This document shows positions 48,111-59,066 of a stretch of DNA of 64,000 nucleotides, one piece after another. The notes beneath the pieces are model-generated. The model had not been told where the DNA came from. It did no database searches and was given only the letters and a program-made list of their open reading frames with translations. Position 1 is the first letter of the stretch. Every line of letters starts with the position of its first letter. The stretch comes from Roseimaritima sediminicola (GTDB lineage: Bacteria; Planctomycetota; Planctomycetia; Pirellulales; Pirellulaceae). The position numbers were made by a program, and so were the translations under genes. The stretch lies in NCBI RefSeq assembly GCF_009618275.1, contig NZ_WIAD01000020.1:27349-91348 (forward strand). Reading direction: 5' to 3'.

Positions 48111-49151
48111 ATGAGAAAATTTTGCCTAATCGGAACACTTTGCCCGGCCCGGATCGCCGGCCCGACATATCATCACCCTCCCTCCGGGAGGGTCGGGCTC
48201 TCAGGCCCGGGGAGGGCTTTGCGGCAGGGTTTCGCCAAGCGATTTTCGCCGGGGTTGCTAGCACTGATCCTCTTCGCCGGCCTCGTCCCGATGGCCCAGC
48301 CCACGGCCGCCCAAGCCCCAGAAGAACAGCTGTCGCGCGCTCAGGCTGCGAAAGAACAGGCCGACAAGGAACCGGCTCCGGCGGTCGCGTATCCGTTGAA
48401 TCTGGATGTGGGGCCCGGCGGCGCGGTGACGGTCGTGGACCTGGACCTGCCGGGGCTGTGGCGGCTGAGCGATGCGGGCCAGACGCCCGAATTGTTCTTT
48501 CGCGGGCCGGTCAAAATGCGCACCCCCATGAACCGCCCCCGCTGTGTGCTGGCTCTGGAGGGCGGGGATGTCCTGGTGGGGGATTCGGCTTCGCGAGACA
48601 TCTATCGCATCGCCGCCGACACCGATCCCGCGCAGTTGAAGGGGCTGACCGACGGCTTTATCGGGATCCCGATGTGTCTGGCGCTCAGCCCCGACGGCCA
48701 GACGCTGTACGTGGGCGATGCCGAGCGACGCGCGCTATTTCGCGTCGATCTCGAGGGCGGCCAGCCGGAACTGGTGGCGCCGGTGAACGCCCGCGGTCTG
48801 AGTTTTGACGCTGGGGGCCGGTTGTGGGCGTTGACGCCCGATGACGCCGCGATCGTGACGATCGATGCCGAGGGCGAGGTGACGCCGCTGGTTACCGGGC
48901 GGCCGTTTCAGTACCCCGGCGGGCTGGTCCACGTCGCCGACGCGGCCTACGTGACCGACGGTTATGGCAAAGCGATTTGGCGGGTGGACGGCGAAGGGCA
49001 AGTCGGCAAATGGTTCGAGGGAGGGCCGCTGAAACACCCGGTGGGGATCGCCGCCGGGGACGGGGCCCTGTTGGTGGCCGATCCTCACAACAAACAAATA
49101 TTTCGATTTCCCTTGACGGAAAAGCCAACCGCCGAACCATTGCTACCGTAG
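48111..49151 (+). CDS. Exported NHL/SMP-30-like beta-propeller protein
   Basis: A 346-residue protein. Residues about 75-346 are propeller blades with repeats such as VTVVDLDLPGLWRLSDAG, GGDVLVGDSASRDIYRIAAD, GQTLYVGDAERRALFRVDLE and GALLVADPHNKQIFRFPLTE. A hydrophobic segment LLALILFAGLVPMAQPTAAQ (about 48-67) is the signal peptide core. It is preceded by an unusual 45-residue n-region partly encoded by a palindromic repeat (48174-48236). The true start is uncertain: no good ribosome site precedes 48111, and a TTG near 48256 could be used instead. The function is unknown; the fold often binds or hydrolyses small ligands. Confidence 0.72.
   Translation: MRKFCLIGTLCPARIAGPTYHHPPSGRVGLSGPGRALRQGFAKRFSPGLLALILFAGLVPMAQPTAAQAPEEQLSRAQAAKEQADKEPAPAVAYPLNLDVGPGGAVTVVDLDLPGLWRLSDAGQTPELFFRGPVKMRTPMNRPRCVLALEGGDVLVGDSASRDIYRIAADTDPAQLKGLTDGFIGIPMCLALSPDGQTLYVGDAERRALFRVDLEGGQPELVAPVNARGLSFDAGGRLWALTPDDAAIVTIDAEGEVTPLVTGRPFQYPGGLVHVADAAYVTDGYGKAIWRVDGEGQVGKWFEGGPLKHPVGIAAGDGALLVADPHNKQIFRFPLTEKPTAEPLLP
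48174..48236. repeat. Family C-related hairpin inside a coding region
   Basis: CACCCTCCCTCCGGGAGGGT then CGGGCTCTCAGGCCCGGGGA and GGGCTTTGCGGCAGGGTTTC match the nested part of the family C element at 23.07-23.11 kb with a few changes. It lies in frame in the predicted N-terminal region of the propeller gene, coding for PPSGRVGLSGPGRALRQG. Confidence 0.72.
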
Positions 49152-49268
49152 CAGATCGTAGATAGCCGCGCCCCTTGCTGCTATTCTGTTTGCTGCGGTG
49201 GGCCATGCGGTAGGTGTCGACCTTGCGCATCCCACGTGGAATAAGTTAGACAGACGTAAAGGAATCGG

Positions 49269-50321
<1,053 letters not shown>

Positions 50322-51203
50322 AGCGACGCAGCGGATTCGGCGTTTGGAATTGACCGCGCGCCGCGTCGTCGAAGGCTTTTTGTCGGGCATGCACCGCAGT
50401 CCGTACTTTGGCCAGTCGGTCGAATTCCTGCAGCATCGTCAGTACACCGCCGGCGACGAGATCCGGCACATCGACTGGAAGGTGTACGCCCGGCAGGACC
50501 GGCTGCACATCAAACAGTACGAGGAAGAAACCAACCTGCGGCTGCACCTGTTGGTCGACCGTTCGGCCAGCATGGACTATGGCCAGGGCGCGGAGAACAA
50601 ATTCGAGTACGCCGCCTCGCTGGCCGCCTGCCTGGCCTATTTGGCCCTGCGGCAACAGGACGCGACCGGATTGTTCACCTTCGACAGCGAGGTGCGCTCG
50701 AGCGTTCCGGCCAAGAGCAACCGGCATCAACTGGGCCGCCTGTTGACGGCCCTGGACGAGGTCGGCACGGGCGAGCGGACGGAGCTGCCGAGCGTCGCGC
50801 GGCAGGTCGCCCAGGCGATTCCCCGCCGCGGCCTGATCACCGTGGTCTCGGACCTGTTGGGCGTGGATGATCTGCTGGAAGGACTGCGCGTGTTGCGGGC
50901 TCGCGGCCACGACGTGGCCCTGCTGCACGTGCTGCACGATGACGAGCTGGACTTTCACTTCGACGGCGCCACGCGTTTCGAAGGCCTGGAGACGCCGGCC
51001 TTTTTGAACTGCAATCCGCGGGCCCTGCGGGAAGGCTACCTGGAAGCGATGAACGAGTTTCTCGAACAGACGCGGCAAGCCTGCGGACGATTGATGATCG
51101 ATTACCTGCAGGTGCGGACCAGCGAGCCGCTCGATGCGGTGTTGGCCAAGTTTCTGACCGCGCGCAAGGGGTTGCCCAAGCTGAGGGGCTGAACGACTAG
51201 CGT

Positions 51204-53522
51204 ATGTTTCTTTATCCCGCGCTCTCGATCGGTTTTTTGTTCGTGGCGGTCCCCTTGTTGGTCCACCTGATCAACATGCTGCGCCATCGTCGCCAACGCT
51301 GGGCCGCGATGGACTTTCTGCTGGCCAGTTACCGCAAGCAGCGCAAGTGGATCATCCTTCGCCAGTTGCTGTTGTGGTTGGCCCGCACGGCGGTCGCCGC
51401 GCTGTTGGTCGCGATGCTGTGCGGCTGGGTGACCGGCGGACGCTTGTTGGGCGCCCTCGGTGGCCGTACGACGCATCACGTGGTGATTCTGGACGACAGT
51501 TATTCGATGGCCGACACCAGCAGCGGCAGCCCGGCCTACCGGCGGGCGCTGGCGTCGCTGTGCTCCCTGACCGAACAACTGGCCGGCAACCAAGGCCAAC
51601 ACCAATTGACCGTGCTGCGGAGCAGCCGCGCGGCCCTGGTGCTGCGAGGCGGAGCGGCGGCCGGCGATGCCGCGGCCGATCTGTCGGTGCAGACGATCAC
51701 CGGAGACGGTCGCTTGATCGATCGCGTGATGGCCACCGAAGCGAGTCCGATGAGCGTCGATATCGTGCCCGCCCTGCAGTTGGGCAGCGAGCTGGTCAGC
51801 AACACGCCGGCCGACGCGACCGTGGTGTATGTGATCAGCGATTTTCGCCGCCGCGATTGGCAGTCGCCCGAACGCATCGGCGAGATCCTCGAAGCCCTCG
51901 ACTCTGACAAGGTCGAGTTGCGCTGCATCGACGCCGCGGCCAATCCCGCGGCGAACCTCGGCGTCACCCGGCTGGCCCCCCTGCCCGACGTCTGGGTCTC
52001 GGACGTTCCCGTGGTGATCGAGACGGCGATCAAGAATTACGGCAGCACGCCGGTGACCAACGTCAACCTGGCCGCTCGTGTGATCCGCTACGGGACGGCC
52101 GCGGCAACGCCCGATCCGACCCGGCAGTTTTCCGGTGCGGTCGAACCGCTGCCGGCGATCGTGATCGATCGGTTGGAACCGGGCGAGGAGGTCGTGCGGC
52201 AGTTTCAGGTGCATCTGGTGGAACCGGGGACGCATGCCGTGGAGGTGACGCTGCCCGACGACGCGGTGTCGACCGATAACACTCGCGTCTGTTCGCTGCC
52301 GCTCACCGCCGCCCAGCGCGTCCTGGTCGTCGATGCCGACCCCGAACAATCCGGGGCCTACTACGTGGCTTCGGTTTTGAATCCCGGCAGCCAAGTGACC
52401 ACCGGGGCGATCCCCGAAATCCGCCCGCCCAGCTTCCTTCGCGGGGCGACGCTGGAAGACCTGCGGCCCTATCGAGCGATCTACCTGATCGATCCCCAGG
52501 ACGTGACGCAGAACACCGCGACCGCGCTGTCGCAGTACGTCCAAGAGGGCGGCGGGCTGGCGCTGATCCTGGGCGACAACGCCCAACCGACTCGCTTGAA
52601 CGATGTCCTGCTGGGCGAGCAGCGCAATCTGTTGCCCGGGGCACTGGGCCGCAAGTCGGAGCTGCCCCCGGGCGGCGCGGAGACCGGCGACATCGTGCTG
52701 GGAAAAACGCATCCACTGAACGAACCCTTCCAGCCGCTGGGCAATCCGGTCTTCGGCCGCGTCGCGATCGCCCAGAGTTGGCAACTGGACACCGAGGACC
52801 GTCGCTTTACCTTGGATAATCCGCCGCGCACCGTGCTGGAGCGTCGCGATGGGCTGCCGCTGGTCGTCCAGCACACGCTGGGGCGCGGCCAGGTGGTTAC
52901 GGTTCTGGCCGGCCTGAGCGGAAAGCAAACCAATTGGCGGGGCGATCCGACGTTCGTCATCTTTATGCTCCGCGCCAACGCGTTCCTGTGGTCCGGCGTC
53001 ACCGTGCCGACCTCGCGCTCGGTCGCGGCGCCGATCGAATTGACGCTCTCCGCCGACCGCTATGTGCGGACCGTGCAGGTGCTCTCGGCCGTCGACCAAC
53101 CGCCCCGCGTACCGGTCGAGATGCAGGCCGAGCAAACCGAAGCGGGCTGGAAACTGAGGCTGGACCCCGCCGACGCGGCCATCAGTGGCGAAGCCGACGT
53201 GGCGACGTTGCTGACGCCGGGGATCACCGAAGTGTGGCTCTCGCGGCTGGACGGACAGACCGAGGTGCGGCCGATGGCCTCGGCGGTTCTGCCCGGCGAA
53301 GGCGACCTCAGCCGCGTCGATCGCAATCAATTGCAACGCGAACTCGCGCCGCTGCGGCTCGAGTTCTTCTCGATCGAAGACGTTCTCCAGCAGTCCACGG
53401 CCGCCGGCGGATCGGGCACGACGTTGATCCTGTTGGCGTTGTTGGCAACGCTGTTGGCGGTCGAACAAGCCCTGGCGTACTGGGCCAGTTACCATCCGCC
53501 ACGCGGTGGAGGAGCGTTATGA
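51204..53522 (+). CDS. BatA-like membrane protein with vWA domain
   Basis: A 772-residue protein with the aerotolerance-regulator (BatA) N-terminal pair of helices (MFLYPALSIGFLFVAVPLLV, then LLLWLARTAVAALLVAMLCG) around HLINMLRHRRQRWAAMDFLL. A vWA domain follows with DDSYSM at 97-102 and TVVYVISDFRRRDW. The central part (about 230-620) is beta-rich with a glutamine-amidotransferase-like patch (LRPYRAIYLIDPQDVTQNTA, YVQEGGGLALILGDNAQ). A single C-terminal helix (TLILLALLATLLAVEQALAY) anchors it again. The large extracytoplasmic part and the MoxR partner suggest an envelope-localised assembly or stress complex. It overlaps the next gene by ATGA. Confidence 0.9.
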   Translation: MFLYPALSIGFLFVAVPLLVHLINMLRHRRQRWAAMDFLLASYRKQRKWIILRQLLLWLARTAVAALLVAMLCGWVTGGRLLGALGGRTTHHVVILDDSYSMADTSSGSPAYRRALASLCSLTEQLAGNQGQHQLTVLRSSRAALVLRGGAAAGDAAADLSVQTITGDGRLIDRVMATEASPMSVDIVPALQLGSELVSNTPADATVVYVISDFRRRDWQSPERIGEILEALDSDKVELRCIDAAANPAANLGVTRLAPLPDVWVSDVPVVIETAIKNYGSTPVTNVNLAARVIRYGTAAATPDPTRQFSGAVEPLPAIVIDRLEPGEEVVRQFQVHLVEPGTHAVEVTLPDDAVSTDNTRVCSLPLTAAQRVLVVDADPEQSGAYYVASVLNPGSQVTTGAIPEIRPPSFLRGATLEDLRPYRAIYLIDPQDVTQNTATALSQYVQEGGGLALILGDNAQPTRLNDVLLGEQRNLLPGALGRKSELPPGGAETGDIVLGKTHPLNEPFQPLGNPVFGRVAIAQSWQLDTEDRRFTLDNPPRTVLERRDGLPLVVQHTLGRGQVVTVLAGLSGKQTNWRGDPTFVIFMLRANAFLWSGVTVPTSRSVAAPIELTLSADRYVRTVQVLSAVDQPPRVPVEMQAEQTEAGWKLRLDPADAAISGEADVATLLTPGITEVWLSRLDGQTEVRPMASAVLPGEGDLSRVDRNQLQRELAPLRLEFFSIEDVLQQSTAAGGSGTTLILLALLATLLAVEQALAYWASYHPPRGGGAL

Positions 53523-56344
53523 ACGGAAGTTCCCGCGAGGAGATCGTGTACTCGCTGCAGCGGGCCACCTGGCTGGACGGATGGTGGGCGTGGGCGTTCG
53601 TGGTCGCCATCGTCGTGGCGATCCTGTACCTGACGGTCCAACTGTACCGCCGCGATACCCAGGACCTGCCGCGGCTGGTCCGTGGAACGCTGGTGTTGCT
53701 GCGTGTGGCAACGCTGCTGGGCTTGGTGTTCTTTTTCTTCGGACTCACCCGCCGCGCCCAACAACGGGTGACGCGGCAGAGCGAAGTGGCCGTGTTGGTC
53801 GATACCAGTCAGAGCATGTCGCTGCCGGCCAGCAACGTCGTGGGCGCGCCGTCGCGGATCGATCTGGCGGCTCGCATTTTGAACGAGTCCGAGATGTTGC
53901 CCGAATTGGCCCGGCAACAACGCGTGACCGTATACGCCTTTGACGCCGGCGATGAACCGCGCGAACTGGAAGTGCGAAGCGACGGAGAAACCCTGCAACT
54001 GGAGGACGCCGCTGACGCTACGGACCCCGTCGCCGCCGCCGCGGAGAACGATTCTTCGGCCGCCGGCGGACCGCAAACGGTATCTTCTCGGTTGGCCGTG
54101 ACCGGCGCCCTGACGCTGGCCGCCGCCGCCGTGCTGTGTTTGATCTCGCTGTATCTGGGCGCGACCGGCCGCGTCGCGACGCTGGGCCAACCGCTGTTGG
54201 GCGGGGCCGTGTTGGTCGTGCTCGGTGGCTGGGCCCTGGGGGCGGCGTGGTCCGTCCACACCGACCGCTCGCTGCCGTCGCTGTTGGGATTGGCCGAAGA
54301 TGCGCCGGCCGAAGCGACGGGGCAGGACGCATCTTTCGACGACGACTCGACGCCCGACGACCAGGCACCCGAAACGCCTCGGGTCGAAGACTGGGGGCAG
54401 ACGTTGTTGGCCCAGGGGACGCAAACCCATCTGGGCGACGCCGTCCGGCACGTGCTGTCGCGGCACGATGCGGCTACGCTGGCCGGCATCGTCGTGATGA
54501 CCGACGGCCAGACCAATGGGGGGGCGCCCGCCGTTTCGGCTGCCGGCTTGGCGGCCCGCAGTGGCGTGACCATTTATCCTCTGGGATTGGGCTCTTCGGA
54601 GGCTCCGGTCAACGTCCGCATCGTCGACCTCGATGCGCCGCGGCGCGTTTATCCCGGCGACAAGTTTTCTCTGTCGGCCGTGTTGCAGGCCAGCGGCAGC
54701 GAGGACCTGACGGTTCAGGTTCAGTTGTTGGACGGGCCCGACGCGAGCGCCGATGGCGATGGCGAGGGCGAATCGGGGGCGTCGCCCGGTGAAGTGATCG
54801 ACAGCCGGGAAGTCCGCTTGGCGGTCGACGGAACGCTGACGGCCGTGCCCTTTGAATTGGAACCCGAGGCGGTGGGACGACGTCGCTTGGCGGTCCGCAT
54901 CGTGGCCCCGCCGGGAGATCAGAACCAAGCCGACGACATGCGGGACGCTCGTTATGAGGTGGTCGCGCGAAAGCTGCGCGTGTTGGCCATCGCCGGTGGA
55001 CCGACCCGCGAATACCGCTTTGTCCGCAACCTGCTGTACCGCGATGATTCGACGCGGCTGGACGTTTGGCTGCAGACCGGCCAGCCCGGCATGAGCCAGG
55101 ATGCCGACGGGCAGTTGAGTGAGTTTCCCGATACCGCCGAGGAACTGTTTCAGTACGACGCGATCATCGGCTTTGACGTCGATTGGTTGCAGCTGGACGC
55201 CGCCGACCTGGACTTGATGGATCGCTGGTTGAGCGAGCAAGCCGGTGGGTTGGTGCTGGTGGCCGGGCCGGTCTACATGCCGCAGTGGTCCGCCCGCCGG
55301 ACCGATCCGCGAGTCGCCAAACTGGCCAGTTTCTTTCCGGTCAATCTGGGCACTTCCAATCCGCTGCTCCGCGGCGGCCGCTCCGGCGGCGATACCCAGT
55401 GGCCGCTGGAGTTTACCCCCGAGGCCCTCCGCACCGAATTCCTGTGGGTAACCGACGAGCCCCAGTCCAGTTTCGAAGCCTGGGAACAGATGGGCGGCGT
55501 GTACGATTTCGTGGGCGTCAAGGACGCCAAACCGGCGGCCAAAGTCTACGCGTATTTTTCGGATCCCACGACGGCTGTCAACGACGAGTATCCGGTCTTC
55601 ATGGCGTCGCAGTTCTTCGGGGCCGGACGCGTGTTCTTCCAAGCCAGTGGCGAAATGTGGCGGCTCCGCGGCGTCGACGACGCCCTGTTCGATAACTACT
55701 ACACCAAACTGCTGCGGTGGGTTTCCGAGGGACGCCTGCTGCGAGACAGCAACCGCGGTCTGTTGTTGGTCGATCGGCCTCGAGCGATGGTGGGCGAAAC
55801 GGTGATCGTTCGCGCCGTGCTGACCGACGACCAATTCGAACCGCTGGACGTGCCGGCGGTGGAAGCCGATCTGTTGGCTCCCGATGGACGCATCGAAAAA
55901 ATCCGTCTGCTGCCCTTGCCCGGCGAGCCGCGTGCCGGGACCTACGGCGGCCGCTTCGTGGTTCGCCAAGCCGGTAGTTACGAGCTGCGGCTGACGCTGG
56001 GCAACGCTTTGGAGGAAGAGGTGTTGCGGCAGAGTGTGCAGGTGCGGTTGCCGACGCTGGAGTTGGAGCGGCCCCGCCGCAACGACGACGACCTGCAGGC
56101 CGTCGCGGCGATGACCGGTGGCCGCTTTCTGCCGATCGACCCGGCCGGCGGGGCGTTGGACAGCGAGACCACCTCGGCCGTCGAAGGCCTGGCGGCCGCG
56201 ATCGAACCGCAGCCGCAAACGACCGTCCTGCCGGGAACCCCGGACCGCGATTTCGCCCGCCGCATGCGGGCTTCGCTGCTGTGGTTACTAGCGACCTGTT
56301 TGACCTTTGAATGGGTCGTGCGTCGGCTGCACCGCTTGGCTTAA
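53519..56344 (+). CDS. Large vWA-domain membrane protein
   Basis: A 941-residue protein from MNGSSREEIVYSLQ, overlapping the previous stop by ATGA. Two N-terminal helices (about 22-42 and 57-75). The vWA domain has DTSQSM at 95-100 and IVVMTDGQTNGGAP, split by an insert of about 150 residues with two further helices (LALTLAA-type and LGGAVLVVLGGWALGAAW, about 195-242) and an acidic loop. The next part has EYRFVRNLLYRDDSTRLDVW and a DJ-1/amidotransferase-like GLVLVAGPVYMPQWSARRTD segment. Ig-like beta domains follow (about 750-870), then a final helix (LLWLLATCLTFEWVVRRLHR). A membrane segment inserted inside a vWA domain is odd; the client of MoxR is probably this or its neighbour. Confidence 0.88.
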   Translation: MNGSSREEIVYSLQRATWLDGWWAWAFVVAIVVAILYLTVQLYRRDTQDLPRLVRGTLVLLRVATLLGLVFFFFGLTRRAQQRVTRQSEVAVLVDTSQSMSLPASNVVGAPSRIDLAARILNESEMLPELARQQRVTVYAFDAGDEPRELEVRSDGETLQLEDAADATDPVAAAAENDSSAAGGPQTVSSRLAVTGALTLAAAAVLCLISLYLGATGRVATLGQPLLGGAVLVVLGGWALGAAWSVHTDRSLPSLLGLAEDAPAEATGQDASFDDDSTPDDQAPETPRVEDWGQTLLAQGTQTHLGDAVRHVLSRHDAATLAGIVVMTDGQTNGGAPAVSAAGLAARSGVTIYPLGLGSSEAPVNVRIVDLDAPRRVYPGDKFSLSAVLQASGSEDLTVQVQLLDGPDASADGDGEGESGASPGEVIDSREVRLAVDGTLTAVPFELEPEAVGRRRLAVRIVAPPGDQNQADDMRDARYEVVARKLRVLAIAGGPTREYRFVRNLLYRDDSTRLDVWLQTGQPGMSQDADGQLSEFPDTAEELFQYDAIIGFDVDWLQLDAADLDLMDRWLSEQAGGLVLVAGPVYMPQWSARRTDPRVAKLASFFPVNLGTSNPLLRGGRSGGDTQWPLEFTPEALRTEFLWVTDEPQSSFEAWEQMGGVYDFVGVKDAKPAAKVYAYFSDPTTAVNDEYPVFMASQFFGAGRVFFQASGEMWRLRGVDDALFDNYYTKLLRWVSEGRLLRDSNRGLLLVDRPRAMVGETVIVRAVLTDDQFEPLDVPAVEADLLAPDGRIEKIRLLPLPGEPRAGTYGGRFVVRQAGSYELRLTLGNALEEEVLRQSVQVRLPTLELERPRRNDDDLQAVAAMTGGRFLPIDPAGGALDSETTSAVEGLAAAIEPQPQTTVLPGTPDRDFARRMRASLLWLLATCLTFEWVVRRLHRLA

Positions 56345-56375
56345 CGCCCGAATCCGTAGACCTAACTAAAACCCC

Positions 56376-58781
56376 ATGGCAAACCACCCTTCCCAAACGT
56401 ATCTCGATCCGCAGCTCAGCAGTTTGCTGGGACGGCTGCGGTCTCGCATCCGTCGGTACGTTCTATGGGATGCCCTGTTGGCCGCCGGGGCGGTGGTCCT
56501 GGGCGCGTTCTGGATCGGTCTGCTGCTGGATTATGGTCCGGTGTTGCTGGGCGGCACCGAAATGCCTCGCTCCGCTCGTACGGTTTTGTTCTTGGTGGTC
56601 GTCGCCATCTTGGCGGTGCTGGTGTGGCGGTTGTGGATCGCCCGTTGGCGACGGCCGCTGCCGGACGACAGTCTGGCCCTGCTGCTCGAACGCCAGCATC
56701 CGCAGTTGGCCGGGCGTTTGGTCACCGCGGTCCAGCTCAGCGATCCGCGTCGCCAGGGCGATTCGCACGCTCCGGCGCTGCTCGAGCGCGTGCACCGCCA
56801 GGCCGCCGCCGAGGCGGACCAGATCGACGAGCGGCGTGTGCTGCGGCCCGAACCGCTGCGCCGCAAAGCCTGGTTGGTCGTGCCCCTGTTGGTCGCCGCC
56901 GGCGTGTTGCTGGCCGTCAGCCCCAGCGTGTTCGGACGCGCCACTGCGCGGCTGCTGCTGCTCAGCGATCAACCCTGGCCGCGCAGCGCCGATCTGCGGA
57001 TGGTCGGTCTGGAGATTCCCACCGTCACCGCCCGGCAGGACGACACCGTGGCCGTGCGCCAGGTGCCCTTCACCGAGGGTGTGGCCCGCATCGGCAAAGG
57101 AGCCGACGCCACGCTGCGGATTCGCGCCCGCGCCGAAGGGGCCATCGTGCCGGACGTCTGCACGCTGTACTACCGCACGGCCGACGGCACTCGTGGCCAA
57201 GCGAACCTTCGCCGCGTCGGACGCGTGGTCGACGGCTTTCAAGATTTTGTGCTCGACGGGCCGCCGCTCAGCGGGTTGGCCAGCGACCTGCGGTTCACCG
57301 TCCGCGGCCTGGATGACCGGTTGGAGGATTTCGAGATTCAAACCGTCCCGCCGCCGGCGCTCAGCCAGTTGAAGGTCATCGCCTACTATCCGGAATACCT
57401 GCGGACCGATCGCGACAGTTCCCTGCCCGATCGCACGATCATCTATCAACCGGGGCTGCGGCTGCGTGAAGGGTCCGACGTGCAATTGGTCGCCACGGCC
57501 ACCAAGCCGCTTTCGCCCGAGGTCGACATCCTGGTCACCCACGGCGAGGAAACGCGAGCGGTCCAAAATTTCGAAATGGAACCCGACGGCCGCACCTTTC
57601 GCTTTTCCATCTCCGACCTGCGAGCACCCACCAGCGTGGCGATCGTGCCGCGTGACCGGCAAGGCATCGATGCGGAGGCACCGTTTCAGTACTTCTTGGG
57701 CGTGGTGACCGATGATCCACCCGAGATCGAAATGCGGCTCAGCGGAATCGATACCGCGATCACCCCGGTCGCCCGGTTGCCGGTCGAGGGAACGATCCGC
57801 GACGATTACGGCGTGGAGGCCGCCGAAGTCTCGGTCGTGCCCGCCGACAATCCCGATCCGCGGCCGACCACCCAGCCGGTCCAGCCCGATCGCGATGGCC
57901 GGTTCGATGTGGTCCTGGACCTGCGCGAACTGGTCACCGCCGGTCGCCTCGCAGAACTGCAGCCCGGCGAAGCGATCAATGTGTTTGGCGAAGCGGTCGA
58001 CGCCTACGACCTGGGGCCGGAACACCTGGCGCGAAGCGAGGTCTACCGCCTGCAGATCGTGACCGCCGACCAGCTGTTGGCCCTGCTGGAACGGCGAGAA
58101 CTGGCCCTGCGAGCCCGGCTGGAACAGATCATCGACGAGACGCGGACGCTCCGCGACACGCTGGATCAACTGCGCCGGCAGGGCTGGCAGGATTCATTAC
58201 AGTCGCAATCGCAGTCGCAGTCGCAGTCGCAGAGCACCGCGGTCCTGGCCGCGCAAAGCGAAACGGCCGAGGAAGAATCGTCGGCAGCTCTGGCCGACGA
58301 TGGCGGCAGCGGGCCGCAGCGCCAGCTGCAGATCCTGCGGCTACGGCTCCAGCAAGCCGTGCTGCAGACCAGTAAAGCTCGCGAAGAACTCGAAGGCTTG
58401 GCCCATTCGGTCGACGACCTGCTGGCCGAAATGGCCAATAATCGCGTCGATTCGTTGGATCGCAGCGAACGGCTCGGTCAGGGGGTGGCCCAGCCGATCC
58501 GACAGGTGGTCGCCGGTCCGTTGGAAACCCTTGCCGTTCGGATCCAGGGCATTCAAGAACGCATCGAACGTCCGGAGGCAGCCAGGCAACAAACCGCTTT
58601 GGCCGTCGAATCGGCCGATGAGGTATTATTACAGCTGACCGCCGTGCTGGAAAAAATGCTGGACTTGGAAAGCTATAATGAAATCCTGGACCTGGTGCGT
58701 TCGCTGCTCGATTCGCAGGAAGACCTGATCGAAGACACCCAGGAGGAACGAAACCAACGCATTCGCGATCTATTCAAATAA
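56376..58781 (+). CDS. Large membrane/coiled-coil protein (DUF4175-like)
   Basis: An 801-residue protein. Two helices near the N-terminus (about 28-50, 64-88) and a third at about 165-187 (AWLVVPLLVAAGVLLAVSPS). A beta-rich extracytoplasmic part (about 195-570) holds strand repeats such as FVLDGPPLSGLASDLRFTVR and the DDPPEIEMRLSGIDT and DYGVEAAEVSVVPADN motifs typical of DUF4175-like proteins. A helical C-terminal region (575-801) contains an SQSQSQSQSQS run coded by a short tandem repeat at about 58200-58235. It lies 31 bases after the vWA gene. The role is unknown; the motifs and context link it to the MoxR-vWA machinery. Confidence 0.8.
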   Translation: MANHPSQTYLDPQLSSLLGRLRSRIRRYVLWDALLAAGAVVLGAFWIGLLLDYGPVLLGGTEMPRSARTVLFLVVVAILAVLVWRLWIARWRRPLPDDSLALLLERQHPQLAGRLVTAVQLSDPRRQGDSHAPALLERVHRQAAAEADQIDERRVLRPEPLRRKAWLVVPLLVAAGVLLAVSPSVFGRATARLLLLSDQPWPRSADLRMVGLEIPTVTARQDDTVAVRQVPFTEGVARIGKGADATLRIRARAEGAIVPDVCTLYYRTADGTRGQANLRRVGRVVDGFQDFVLDGPPLSGLASDLRFTVRGLDDRLEDFEIQTVPPPALSQLKVIAYYPEYLRTDRDSSLPDRTIIYQPGLRLREGSDVQLVATATKPLSPEVDILVTHGEETRAVQNFEMEPDGRTFRFSISDLRAPTSVAIVPRDRQGIDAEAPFQYFLGVVTDDPPEIEMRLSGIDTAITPVARLPVEGTIRDDYGVEAAEVSVVPADNPDPRPTTQPVQPDRDGRFDVVLDLRELVTAGRLAELQPGEAINVFGEAVDAYDLGPEHLARSEVYRLQIVTADQLLALLERRELALRARLEQIIDETRTLRDTLDQLRRQGWQDSLQSQSQSQSQSQSTAVLAAQSETAEEESSAALADDGGSGPQRQLQILRLRLQQAVLQTSKAREELEGLAHSVDDLLAEMANNRVDSLDRSERLGQGVAQPIRQVVAGPLETLAVRIQGIQERIERPEAARQQTALAVESADEVLLQLTAVLEKMLDLESYNEILDLVRSLLDSQEDLIEDTQEERNQRIRDLFK

Positions 58782-58785
58782 CCCC

Positions 58786-59016
58786 CATCAGCCGTTTGGG
58801 CGCTAGCCCTCGGTTCCCCATCAGCCGTTTGGGCCCTAGCCCGCGGTTCCGCATCAGCCGTTCGGGCGCTAGCCCGCGGTTCCGCATCAGCCGTTCGGGC
58901 GCTAGCCCGCGGTTCCGCATCAGCCGTTCGGGCACTAGCCCCCGGTTACACATCAGCCGTTTGGGCGCTAGCCCGCGGTTCCGCATCAGCCGTTTGGGCG
59001 CTAGCCCCCGGTTTTA
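58786..59016. repeat. Seven-copy 33-bp tandem repeat
   Basis: Units start at 58786, 58819, 58852, 58885, 58918, 58951 and 58984. Each is CATCAGCCGTTTGGGCGCTA then GCCCGCGGTTCCG with one to a few changes. There are no spacers, so this is not CRISPR. The unit contains a GGGCGCTAGCCC palindrome and matches the family B core (GAGCCGTTTGGGCGATAGCC then CGGTT). Both strands stay open because 33 is a multiple of three, but the frames (RNRGLAPERLM) have no start context. It fills the gap between the membrane and coiled-coil genes. Confidence 0.92.
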
Positions 59017-59066
59017 GACATTCGCTTGCCGGCCATCAAATTCGTCCCCTGCCGCCGAGGTTGTTC

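Noticed and set aside
58786..59016. Possible CRISPR array
   Set aside because: Units are contiguous with no spacers between them, and no cas genes are visible in the window.
58774..59017. Two opposite open frames across the 33-bp array (about 70 codons each)
   Set aside because: Open only because the unit length is a multiple of three; no ribosome site or start context, and repeats are the better explanation.
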